22,984 bases of DNA, from assembly GCA_044464175.1 (NCBI GenBank), contig JBIQLO010000044.1, forward strand, positions 1 through 22,984, written 5' to 3'. The DNA comes from JBIQLO01 sp044464175. GTDB lineage: Bacteria; Planctomycetota; Phycisphaerae; Tepidisphaerales; Tepidisphaeraceae. The notes under the pieces were generated by a model that had not been told where the DNA came from, searched no databases, and worked only from the letters and a program-made list of their open reading frames with translations. A program made the translations under genes and the position numbers. This document shows, in pieces, positions 1 to 7,223 of this stretch; position 1 is the stretch's first letter, and each line of letters opens with the position of its first letter.

Positions 1-1
1 T

Positions 2-274
2 CACCCGGCCGTCACCCTCTTTTCCGTTGTGCTTTGGGGCAAAATCTTCGCCACCCCCGGCATGATGCTGGCGATTCCCATCAACATCACCATCGCCTGC
101 GCCGTCGAATACCTCTACGTCCAGCCGCGCCGCCGACGCGACGGCGAACTGGACCCCCTCCCCATCCTCGCCGAACCCGCCCCCCGCCCGGCGGCCGACG
201 AATTCCTCGAAATCGCCACCGACCGGCCTCGGGAGCCCGAACTGGCCGAGGCCAACCCTACCGCCCGCCCCTGA
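2..274 (+). CDS. C-terminal fragment of AI-2E/PerM-family membrane protein
   Basis: The reading frame is open from the window's left edge to the stop at 272-274, so only the last ~90 residues are seen. The fragment begins HPAVTLFSVVLWGKIFATPG and continues MMLAIPINI. This matches the last transmembrane hairpin of AI-2E/PerM-type transporters (PF01594), where a 'HPlv..l.llfwG.lwGi.GmllAvPl' pattern is typical. After the final helix comes a basic patch (QPRRRRD) and a ~45-residue Pro/Glu/Ala-rich, probably disordered cytoplasmic tail. Family members are polytopic membrane proteins linked to export or ion flux. The substrate cannot be read from this piece. The family call rests on one conserved segment only. 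The GTG at 29 is an internal codon, not a start. Confidence 0.55.
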   Translation, partial: HPAVTLFSVVLWGKIFATPGMMLAIPINITIACAVEYLYVQPRRRRDGELDPLPILAEPAPRPAADEFLEIATDRPREPELAEANPTARP

Positions 275-343
275 ACCTTGGGACAGGGACGGCGCATTCT
301 GATCCTTGGTTCCAAGGGGCATTTTGGGAAGGCATCTGGGCCA

Positions 344-371
344 AATCCGAAGCTCGAAATCCGAAATTCGA
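344..371. repeat. Tandem 14-bp repeat, two copies
   Basis: Two adjacent copies, aatccgaagctcga and aatccgaaattcga, differ only at two central bases. They lie in the 120-bp spacer between the partial AI-2E-type gene (+) and the small membrane protein (-), which are convergent. The spacer is otherwise featureless. The two copies also allow a short TCGAA/TTCGA stem. This may be a degenerate dispersed repeat or part of a terminator region. No T-tract follows. Confidence 0.5.
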
Positions 372-394
372 CACAAATTAAAAGCTACATGCTA

Positions 395-703
395 TTACAG
401 GGGGATCAGCAACGCGTATGCGAGAAATGTCAGGCTCGACAGCATGAAGGCCAGATAAGCGACCGGCCGCTTGCGATTGGGCTGCCAGCAGGCGGCGATA
501 GCCAGGATCACCGCCAAGACCGAGGCGATGGTTCCGATCCGATGCTGCTTGTCAGCGCTGAAAGGGAGGGGCGCGTTGAGAATCTCTAGCGCCAGCCAGA
601 GGAAGCTAAGGGCCGACATGGCCAGCGAGGCGAAGGCGTAATGGGACGTCCGCAAGGGCAGCGAAGGGGTGGCATAGGAGAGGATGCGGTCTGAGGGTTC
701 CAT
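395..703 (-). CDS. Small three-helix membrane protein, function unknown
   Basis: A 102-residue protein I do not recognise. It has three clear hydrophobic segments: residues ~24-45 (FASLAMSALSFLWLALEI), ~56-73 (IGTIASVLAVILAIAACW) and ~79-101 (AYLAFMLSSLTFLAYALLIPL). The loops are short and basic (QPNRKRP), so it is most likely an inner-membrane protein. It lies 80 bp downstream of ychF on the same strand and could be cotranscribed with it. No convincing Shine-Dalgarno precedes the ATG at 703. The alternating hydrophobic pattern and the absence of a competing gene support it being real. Its topology resembles many small planctomycete membrane proteins, but that gives no functional hint. Confidence 0.6.
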   Translation of the reverse strand: MEPSDRILSYATPSLPLRTSHYAFASLAMSALSFLWLALEILNAPLPFSADKQHRIGTIASVLAVILAIAACWQPNRKRPVAYLAFMLSSLTFLAYALLIPL

Positions 704-783
704 ATCAGTCTGTAGGGTCCGCCCCGCGGACCAATTTGCGCGAGGGTTCGTCGCCGCAAAAATGTCCGCGAGACGATCCTTAA

Positions 784-1872
784 TTATCCGTTAAACAGAA
801 AGTGCGTGATGTCCCCATCCTTCATCACATAGCTCTTCCCCTCCGCCCGCATCTTCCCCGCCGCCTTGATCGCCTGCTCCGTCTTGTACTGCTGCAGATC
901 CGCCAGCGTGTAAATCTCCGCCCGGATAAAGCCCTTCTCAAAGTCCGTGTGGATCACCCCGGCCGCCTGCGGAGCCGTTGCGCCGACGGGAATCGTCCAG
1001 GCCCGAATCTCCTTCGGCCCGGCCGTGAAATAGCTCTGCAACCCCAGCAGCCGATACGCCTCGCGGCTCAGCGTCGCCAGCGCCGGCTCCTTCAGCCCCA
1101 GGCTCTCCAGCATCTCCCGCCGATCCCCCGGCTCCAGCTCCGCCAGTTCCGCCTCCAGCTTTCCGCACACCGGCACCACCGCGCCCCCCTCGGCCGCCGC
1201 GCGCTGGCGCACCTTTTCCACCAGCGGTCCCTCCCCCAGCACATCCCCCTCATCGACGTTGGCCACGTACAGCACCTTCTTGGCCGTGATCAGCCCCAGC
1301 GTCCGCAGGATTTTGCGCTCCTCCGGCGTGAACTCCAGCCGCCGCAGCGGCGTCCCCTCATCCAGCGCGACCTTCGCCTTCTGCAGCACCTCCGCCCGGG
1401 CGGCGGCCACCTTGTCCCCGCTGCGGGCCAGGCGCTGCGCCTTGTCCAGAGACGCCAAAACCGTCTCAAGGTCCGCCAGCGCCAGTTCCGTGTCAATCGT
1501 TTCAATGTCCCGGATCGGATCGACCGTCCCCTCCACGTGCAGGATGTCCGGATCCTCAAAGCAGCGCACCACGTGCGCGATGGCATCCACCTCGCGGATA
1601 TGCGAGAGAAACTTGTTCCCCAATCCCTCCCCCGCGCTGGCCCCCTTCACCAGCCCCGCGATGTCCACAATCCGCACCGCCGCCGGAATGATCTTTTCCG
1701 TGGGGATGAACTGCTCGATGATTCCCAGCCGCTCATCCGGCACCTCCACCACCCCCACGTTGGGCTCGATGGTGGCAAACGGGTAATTGGCCGCCACCGC
1801 CCCAGCCGCCGTCAGGGCGTTGAAAAGCGTGCTCTTGCCGACATTGGGTAATCCGACGATTCCGACTTCCAT
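784..1872 (-). CDS. ychF: Ribosome-binding ATPase YchF (Obg/OLA1-family P-loop NTPase)
   Basis: A 362-residue protein, essentially the same length as E. coli YchF (363). It contains the G1 P-loop GLPNVGKST (residues 7-15), the G2/switch I region around NYPFATIEPNVGVV (29-42), G3 DIAG (70-73) followed by LVKGASAGEGLGNKFL, and the G4 variant NVDE (205-208) that in this family favours ATP over GTP. A coiled-coil segment spans ~130-170. The C-terminal TGS-like/DUF933 domain begins near FTAGPKEIRAWT and ends with the family-typical GDITHFLFNG. YchF binds the 70S ribosome and hydrolyses ATP, and is linked to stress and translation control. AAGGA lies 9 nt before the ATG, supporting this start. The gene stands between the HAF protein and a small membrane ORF, all on the minus strand. 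Confidence 0.97.
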   Translation of the reverse strand: MEVGIVGLPNVGKSTLFNALTAAGAVAANYPFATIEPNVGVVEVPDERLGIIEQFIPTEKIIPAAVRIVDIAGLVKGASAGEGLGNKFLSHIREVDAIAHVVRCFEDPDILHVEGTVDPIRDIETIDTELALADLETVLASLDKAQRLARSGDKVAAARAEVLQKAKVALDEGTPLRRLEFTPEERKILRTLGLITAKKVLYVANVDEGDVLGEGPLVEKVRQRAAAEGGAVVPVCGKLEAELAELEPGDRREMLESLGLKEPALATLSREAYRLLGLQSYFTAGPKEIRAWTIPVGATAPQAAGVIHTDFEKGFIRAEIYTLADLQQYKTEQAIKAAGKMRAEGKSYVMKDGDITHFLFNG

Positions 1873-1965
1873 AATTCGTTATCCTTAGTCCCTGGCCGTG
1901 GTTCTGTCCAGTCGGCGCTCAGGGGCCCGGACGAACACAACTCAAATCACGCCGCAACCGGCAAG

Positions 1966-4215
1966 TCACGGCGTGCCCTGTCCCTTGACGCCGGACACCA
2001 GTCCTGAAGCGTCGAGATAAAAGCGATGGAAGATCGGCTTGCCGGATGGCTCGTCTCTATACAGTCCGTTGCCGCTGATCACGCCGCTGTTGGTGATCTT
2101 CCCCGGACGCAACAACCCCCAATGCTTGGCGGCTTTCGGATTGACCTCCACCAGCCACTTGCGCAGATCAATGATCGTCCCGTCCGGCTTCCATATTATC
2201 CCGCCCACATCGCTGTTTCCGCAGATATACCCCGCATCATTAATGGAATAGGCTTCACAATTCCATCCCCCGGGTAGGGCGATCATCGTACCCCCTTTGC
2301 CTGGAATGCCCTTGTATAGAAAAGCATGCTTTCCATGGCCGCTGACTTCGGACATTCCAACAATCTCACCGGAGGCGTTGATGTCGCGCGCCATACTGTA
2401 TTCTCCGCCGGGAAGCACGCCCAGGTCGTACATCCGCCCGCCCTCGCCCGGGATGCCGTCATAGAGAAATGCGTGATAGATATTATGTCCGTGGTTGCGC
2501 TGCCATGGGATGGCCGTCGCTTGTCCAACCACCTGCCCCGCGGCGTTGATGGCGTATGCGGAACTATCGCTCCCGCCCAGCGTGCCGAGATCCACCATGT
2601 GCCCATCCTTGCCGGGTACGCCTTCATAGATGAATGCATGGCTTTCGGTGTGGGGATGAATCGTGGTCGCCGTGCCGACAACCTGTCCCGCATCATTCAA
2701 TGCATAGCCGATACTGTGTCCCTGGCCGCTGATTACCCCCAGATCGATCATGTGTCCCCCCTGACCCGGCAGTCCCTCATAGAGAAACGCGTGACCATCA
2801 GACTCGCCGGTGATCTGTCCGGAGGCATTCATGGCATAAGCACTGCTGCTCTTGCCACGCAGCGTGCCCAACTCATACTTTTTTCCGTTCTTATACAGAA
2901 CGGCATGTGATCTGTAATTGCCCAGGTCCACCGACTCCAGGATCGGGCCGAGAAAACTGATGGAAGAAGCAGGATTGCCTGTTTTCATCAGCGCATCGTA
3001 ATCAATGATGCTCCCATTGGTCCCCCAGGGGTTGGGCGCCGTCATCTCCTGCAGCTTTGCTTGCTTTAGTGGCGCGGGGGCGGTTGTCGCCGCGACATAG
3101 AGAAGGTTCAGATCGAATCCGCCGAAGGGATCAACGGCGGTGTATTGGCCGAACTTGGGCGCGTTGGCGGGACGCGATGTGGCGGGGGTGGAGGCGATTT
3201 TCCGCATTTTCTGGGTGGCGAATTGATTCTTGCCGGTGAAGCGGCGATGGCGGGTGGAGAGAATCGCATCACACAGCTTGGCGCACCCGCTGAATTGATG
3301 GGAGTCATACAGTCGGACGGCCAATCCCAACTCGACCAGCGGGATTTCCTTGTCGAGCCATTGCGGGTCGGCCGACTGATTCCCAATCGCCTTCTTCACG
3401 GCGGCGTCTCCACTTTGGTCATCCCCCGCCTGGTAGAAGGCATAGGCCGCATAGACCCACGCCGCGGGTCCGCCGGTTTGATCGGCCCAATGGCGCAGCT
3501 TTTGACCGGCCGCTGGATTGGAATGATCCAGAAGGTATGCCATCAGCATATCCTGCCAATCATGCGGATAATTCGCGGCCGATTTGCGAATCTCCGCCGG
3601 CAGTTGCAGAAGGCAATGATGGAATTCCAGGAAGTGACACCGTTCGATCGGAAGATACCATTCCAGCGGCTGGGACTTCCCATCATCGAATCCCGCCGCC
3701 AGGCGACGGTTGATTTCCGCCAGGACTCCATCGACGAATTGCTGCTTGGTGAATTGCAGGCTCGTGGGGACCTGTATCTTTTCGAGGACGCGATCCGGAG
3801 ATCCCTCGCTATAGAATGAAAGCGTCCACTTATAACTTGCGCCATTATTCGTGGCCGCTCCGCGGACCAGTTTCCATCCGCAATGATAAAACCCGCCGCC
3901 CCATGTAACCGTGGCATGGTCTGGGCTGACCTGGATTTGTTCCGGATCGAGCTTCGTGACCGAACGCGGGGGCCACAACGGATTAAACGGATCCAGATAT
4001 TCGATGGCCAGGTTGCCATACAATTTCGGATCGCTTTGGCAAAGTTTCACCAGGTCCATCGCCGCCGGCTTGTAGTTCGCCGGGGACAATGGAACCGCGT
4101 TCAGCCGGGTGGTCGGGAGATAGATCCAAAGGAAATATAATAAAGCCGGCGCTCCGATGATCAGCAAAGGAATAATGAGCAGGCCCGACAAGTAGCTTTT
4201 CGGAGATTTGTTCAT
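1966..4215 (-). CDS. Membrane-anchored HAF-repeat protein
   Basis: A 749-residue protein from the ATG at 4215; an in-frame ATG at 4257 would add 14 residues. Residues ~9-33 form one transmembrane anchor (YLSGLLIIPLLIIGAPALLY). Residues ~35-330 are a globular and then helical region, with a TPR-like stretch around PAAWVYAAYAFYQAGDDQSG. A Thr/Pro/Ala linker follows. From ~435 to the end there are six or so HAF-type repeats: SHAVLYKNG, GHAFLYEG, SHAFIYEG, YHAFLYDG and KHAFLYKG, each followed by a DLG(T/V)L segment and a 'A.(D/N)INASGqIVG' segment (e.g. YAINAAGQVVG). HAF repeats (TIGR02913) occur in extracellular or envelope proteins and are thought to fold as beta-propeller blades; their role is unknown. 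A TATTAT hexamer lies ~20 bp before the chosen ATG. No Shine-Dalgarno is obvious at either start. Confidence 0.85.
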   Translation of the reverse strand: MNKSPKSYLSGLLIIPLLIIGAPALLYFLWIYLPTTRLNAVPLSPANYKPAAMDLVKLCQSDPKLYGNLAIEYLDPFNPLWPPRSVTKLDPEQIQVSPDHATVTWGGGFYHCGWKLVRGAATNNGASYKWTLSFYSEGSPDRVLEKIQVPTSLQFTKQQFVDGVLAEINRRLAAGFDDGKSQPLEWYLPIERCHFLEFHHCLLQLPAEIRKSAANYPHDWQDMLMAYLLDHSNPAAGQKLRHWADQTGGPAAWVYAAYAFYQAGDDQSGDAAVKKAIGNQSADPQWLDKEIPLVELGLAVRLYDSHQFSGCAKLCDAILSTRHRRFTGKNQFATQKMRKIASTPATSRPANAPKFGQYTAVDPFGGFDLNLLYVAATTAPAPLKQAKLQEMTAPNPWGTNGSIIDYDALMKTGNPASSISFLGPILESVDLGNYRSHAVLYKNGKKYELGTLRGKSSSAYAMNASGQITGESDGHAFLYEGLPGQGGHMIDLGVISGQGHSIGYALNDAGQVVGTATTIHPHTESHAFIYEGVPGKDGHMVDLGTLGGSDSSAYAINAAGQVVGQATAIPWQRNHGHNIYHAFLYDGIPGEGGRMYDLGVLPGGEYSMARDINASGEIVGMSEVSGHGKHAFLYKGIPGKGGTMIALPGGWNCEAYSINDAGYICGNSDVGGIIWKPDGTIIDLRKWLVEVNPKAAKHWGLLRPGKITNSGVISGNGLYRDEPSGKPIFHRFYLDASGLVSGVKGQGTP

Positions 4216-4307
4216 GGATGTGCCCGATGCAAGATAATAGTCATCCCTCCGCAGCATGACCTGCGCGATTCACAAGTAATTCCATGCCCGTTTGCAATGC
4301 CACGTTG

Positions 4308-4325
4308 CTCACAGGGCCCTGTGAG
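4308..4325. promoter_or_regulatory. Perfect 18-bp palindrome upstream of the HAF-repeat gene
   Basis: The sequence ctcacagggccctgtgag is a perfect 18-bp inverted repeat. It lies in the 215-bp gap between the deoxyhypusine-synthase-like gene and the HAF-repeat gene, about 90 bp before the likely HAF start at 4215. Further upstream (4358-4395) an 8-bp stem ggttcagg...cctgaacc could form as a weak terminator for the upstream gene. The palindrome could be an operator for a dimeric regulator or a transcript hairpin with no loop. The sequence alone does not decide. Confidence 0.35.
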
Positions 4326-4430
4326 GAAATCGAAGGGTGAAACCGGATATGAAATGGTTCAGGATTCGGGAAATCAAATCAGAACCCTGAACCAGGCATC
4401 ACGGATGCAGCGGGCTGCGGCCCACCCCGC

Positions 4431-5480
4431 TTATGCCGTCACTGCTTCCAGAACCTGGTTCCATTTCCTGCCCTTTCGGCTCTTCCAGCCCCCCTTGTGC
4501 CAGGCGTAGCCGGCGATGAGGGGGACGGCCAGAGTCGCCTCGCTGTAGACCATCTGCTCAAACACGGTGTCCACCTTGCCCCAGCTGCACGCCTCCTTGA
4601 GTGTGCTGCTGGACAGCGCCCCATCCCGCACATCCGCCACCGTCACCTGCACCGCGTATTTGTGCATTGGCGGGTCTTCGCCCAGAATTTCCGCCGCCAC
4701 CACGATGTCCTGCGCGAAATTCTTGGGCACGCCGCCGCCGATCATGAATAGCCCCGTCGTCGGATTTTTGATCTTCAGTTGCGTCAGTTCGTAAAAATCC
4801 TTGCCGCTGTCGATGCTCACCTTCGGCCCGTCCCCCCGCGCGTGCTGATGGGCGACGATCCCGAACCCGGCCGAGCAGTCGCTGAAGGCCGGCACAAAGA
4901 TCGGCACATCCTTCTTGTACGCCTCATAGACGATGCTGTCCTTGGTCTTGAGATGTCCGTCATCCAGATACGCCCCAAAACGCCGGATCAGCTCCCGCGA
5001 GCTGTAGGCCCCAGCATCGGTGTTGTCGAAGATCGCCTGCGTGGCGTCATCGCACAGCCGCAGCTGCTCCTCGTCGATGAAGGTGTCATAGATGCGGTCG
5101 ATCATCATCTCCCGCAGCTGCTGGTCGTACATGCCCGAGCGGAACTTGTCATCGGCGATGTAGTGCTTGAAGCCCAGCGCCTCGAAAAAGTCCTGGTCGA
5201 TGATGTTGGCCCCCGTCGAGACGACGGCATCCACCATGTTGTTGCGGATCAGGTCCACAAACACCTTCTTCAGCCCCGCACTGATCAGCGACCCGGCCAG
5301 GCAGAGGATGATCCCGCAGTCGGTGTCATGCACCATCCGATCGTAAATCTCGGCCGCCCGCGACAGGTCCCGGGCGCTGTATGCCATCTTCCCCATCGCC
5401 TCCACCAGCGGCACGACGTTGTGCTTGGTGATGTCGATATGCTCGATCGTGCGCCCCAGCAGTTCCTGTTTGGTTTCCAT
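4431..5480 (-). CDS. Deoxyhypusine synthase-family protein (bacterial DHS-like)
   Basis: A 349-residue protein spanning the whole DHS family (PF01916). Visible motifs are STGANI (88-93, NAD-binding region), VPAFSDCSAG (196-205), GGGVPKN (248-254) and the active-site block KEACSWGK (295-302). K302 sits where the human enzyme has its enzyme-intermediate lysine. In eukaryotes and archaea DHS transfers an aminobutyl group from spermidine to IF5A. Bacteria lack eIF5A, and some bacterial homologues instead make homospermidine, so polyamine metabolism is the best guess here. Several human spermidine-site residues appear replaced in an ungapped comparison (see findings). GGAGG lies 6 nt before the ATG, giving a firm start. 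A promoter and a leader hairpin lie upstream. No other polyamine gene is in the window. Confidence 0.88.
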   Translation of the reverse strand: METKQELLGRTIEHIDITKHNVVPLVEAMGKMAYSARDLSRAAEIYDRMVHDTDCGIILCLAGSLISAGLKKVFVDLIRNNMVDAVVSTGANIIDQDFFEALGFKHYIADDKFRSGMYDQQLREMMIDRIYDTFIDEEQLRLCDDATQAIFDNTDAGAYSSRELIRRFGAYLDDGHLKTKDSIVYEAYKKDVPIFVPAFSDCSAGFGIVAHQHARGDGPKVSIDSGKDFYELTQLKIKNPTTGLFMIGGGVPKNFAQDIVVAAEILGEDPPMHKYAVQVTVADVRDGALSSSTLKEACSWGKVDTVFEQMVYSEATLAVPLIAGYAWHKGGWKSRKGRKWNQVLEAVTA

Positions 5481-5534
5481 GGCAAGCCTCCAAAAGCAAA
5501 TAAAGCCGCCGGCGCGGGCCGGCAGCGGTGCGAT

Positions 5535-5563
5535 ATTGTTGGGCCCAACCCCGCCCGGGTCAA
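5535..5563 (-). promoter_or_regulatory. Sigma70-type promoter of the DHS-like gene, with overlapping palindrome
   Basis: On the minus strand there is TTGACC (5563-5558), a 17-bp spacer and AACAAT (5540-5535), which predicts a transcription start near 5528. The 12-bp perfect palindrome gttgggcccaac (5538-5549) covers part of the -10 and the spacer, an operator-like position. The predicted ~48-nt leader contains a GC hairpin, gccggc(5508-5513)/gccggc(5518-5523) with a 4-nt loop, followed by GGAGG at 5487-5491. Confidence 0.45.
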
Positions 5564-5993
5564 GCGTCAGCCCTCTGAAGCGACACGAAAAAATCTTCCG
5601 CGCCGAACCCCTTCTCCCGTGCCGCCCATCCCCTCACACCACCCAACGGGTGCCACCCCGTCATCTTCCCCGCAGACTCCTGCGCAGACAGCCGCCCGTG
5701 CCGACCTGTGGGAAGTTCCTGATCCTGCTCGCCCATGTCACGGGCGCCCCTGCGCCCAAACTCCAGCCCCACCCAAACCACCCCTCCGCCATCTGTCTTC
5801 ATGGCTTCTCTCTCCCAACCAACGAACCCAAACGAACCAAACCCAAATCCCCCCTGGCGCTCCAGAATCGCCGATTTGCCGAGGCCAACCCAATGCGCGT
5901 ATTTCCCAACGAACCCATCCCTCCAAAATCCCGGAACTCGAACCCCAACCCCGCTCTCCAACTACAGGCCCCGATATGGTAAACTCTCCCCCC
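5564..5993. other. Non-coding, G-poor / C-rich stretch before aroC
   Basis: About 430 bp between the DHS-like promoter and aroC. I see no gene in it. Open frames exist on both strands, but their translations are Gly/Trp- or Pro/Asn-rich low-complexity text with no recognisable family. The plus strand is strikingly poor in G: only 5 G in 5761-5820 and 9 in 5821-5880. It carries iterations of aaccca/aacgaa between 5816 and 5850. The complement therefore has many GGG/GGGG runs, for example near 5925-5957, that could form G-quadruplexes. No Shine-Dalgarno or clear -10/-35 pair for aroC was found. Confidence 0.5.
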
Positions 5994-7163
5994 ATGGCAT
6001 CACTTTCCTACCGCACCGCCGGCGAATCCCACGGGCCCGCCCTGATTTCCTTTGTCGAGGGCATACCTGCGGGCGTTCCCGTCGACAAAGACTTCATTGA
6101 CAACGAGTTGCGCCGGCGGCAGGGGGGCTACGGCCGGGGCGGACGCCAGAAAATCGAAACCGACCACGTCCAGTTTCTCGGCGGGGTGCGCATGGGCCGA
6201 ACCATCGGCTCCCCCATTGCCATGCTCATCCCCAACAAGGACAACCGCCTGGACGATCCGGCCAAGACGCCCCCGCTCCATCGCCCCCGCCCCGGCCATG
6301 CCGATCTGGCCGGCAGCGTCAAATGGCTCACCACCGATTGCCGCGAAACCCTTGAACGCGCCAGCGCCCGCGAAACCGCCTCCCGCGTCGCCGCCGGCGC
6401 CGTGAGCCGCGCCCTCCTGGCCGCTTTCGGGATCGAAGTCTTCGGCTTCGTCCGAACGGTCGGCCAGGCCGAGGGAACCTTCGAGGTCACGGAGGACAAC
6501 TGGCGCGAGCTGCGCCAGCGGCGCGACGCCTCCGAGGTCTACTGCCCCGACCCCACCACTGATGCCGCCATGCGCGAATTCATCAACCAGCAGAAAATGG
6601 CCAAGGACACCGCCGGGGGGATCGTCGAGGCCCACGTCTTCGGCTGCCCCGTCGGACTCGGCTCCTGCATGAGCGGTGACGGCCGCCTCGATGGGCGCAT
6701 CGCCGCCGCCGTCATGTCCATCCAGGCCTTCAAGGGCGTGGAAATCGGCCTGGGATTTGAAACCGCCCGCCGACCCGGCTCGCGCGTCCATGATGAGATC
6801 TTTTTCGATCCCGCCCGCAAGGACCGTCCCTCCCTCGGATTCGTCCGCAAAACCAACAACGCCGGCGGCCTCGAGGGGGGCATGACCAACGGCCAGCCCG
6901 TGGTCGTCCGGGGCGCGATGAAGCCGATCTCCACCCTGGGCAAGCCCCTCCAATCCATCGACCTGAACACCAGGCAGCCCAGCGAAGCCGGCTGGGAACG
7001 TTCCGACATCTCCGCCATCAGCGCCGCCTCGGTGGTGATGGAAAACGTGATCGCCTTCGAGATCGCCCGCGCCCTTCTTGAAAAATTCGGCGGCGATTCC
7101 CTCCCGGAAGTCAAAGCCAACTACGACACCTTCCTCGCCACCGCCCGCCGGCTCCCGCTATAA
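5994..7163 (+). CDS. aroC: Chorismate synthase
   Basis: A 389-residue enzyme that removes phosphate from 5-enolpyruvylshikimate-3-phosphate, with reduced FMN, to give chorismate. This is the last common step to aromatic amino acids, folate and quinones. Signatures in order: SYRTAGESHGPAL at residues 5-17 (H13 of the ESHG motif), RRRQGGYGRGGRQKIETD, GGVRMGRTIGSPIAMLIPNKD, PRPGHADLAGSVKW, RETLERASARETASRVAAG, RKTNNAGGLEGGMTNGQP and the C-terminal RSDISAISAASVV..FEIARALLEKFGGDS. The conserved N-terminus starts right after ATG 5994; ATG 5976 is a possible alternative. The frame stays open much further upstream, but that part is low complexity and overlaps the DHS-like gene, so it is not coding. 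aroC stands alone and converges with the PDZ-protein gene. Confidence 0.96.
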   Translation: MASLSYRTAGESHGPALISFVEGIPAGVPVDKDFIDNELRRRQGGYGRGGRQKIETDHVQFLGGVRMGRTIGSPIAMLIPNKDNRLDDPAKTPPLHRPRPGHADLAGSVKWLTTDCRETLERASARETASRVAAGAVSRALLAAFGIEVFGFVRTVGQAEGTFEVTEDNWRELRQRRDASEVYCPDPTTDAAMREFINQQKMAKDTAGGIVEAHVFGCPVGLGSCMSGDGRLDGRIAAAVMSIQAFKGVEIGLGFETARRPGSRVHDEIFFDPARKDRPSLGFVRKTNNAGGLEGGMTNGQPVVVRGAMKPISTLGKPLQSIDLNTRQPSEAGWERSDISAISAASVVMENVIAFEIARALLEKFGGDSLPEVKANYDTFLATARRLPL

Positions 7164-7223
7164 AGAGCCGAGCACGACGTAAGCGGGGGGCTGTGGATGG
7201 CCTCGCCGAATTCCCGGTGGGGG

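Noticed and set aside
802..1851. 349-codon plus-strand frame over ychF
   Set aside because: It is a shadow of ychF, very Arg/Leu/His-rich and without a family.
1948..1975. 7-bp stem cacgccg/cggcgtg at the HAF stop codon as a terminator
   Set aside because: The loop is 14 nt, it overlaps the stop codon and there is no T-tract, so the support is too weak.
5560..5961. 133-codon minus-strand frame in the aroC leader
   Set aside because: The translation is Gly/Trp-rich repeats produced by G-runs. It has no domain and no ribosome-binding site.
4779..5993. Upstream continuation of the aroC frame (405 codons)
   Set aside because: It is open by chance. It overlaps the DHS-like gene in antisense and then reads Pro/Asn/Thr-rich low-complexity text. 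Chorismate synthase homology starts at 5994.
6000..6953. 317-codon minus-strand frame inside aroC
   Set aside because: It is an antisense shadow of aroC with Gly/Ala/Asp-rich text.
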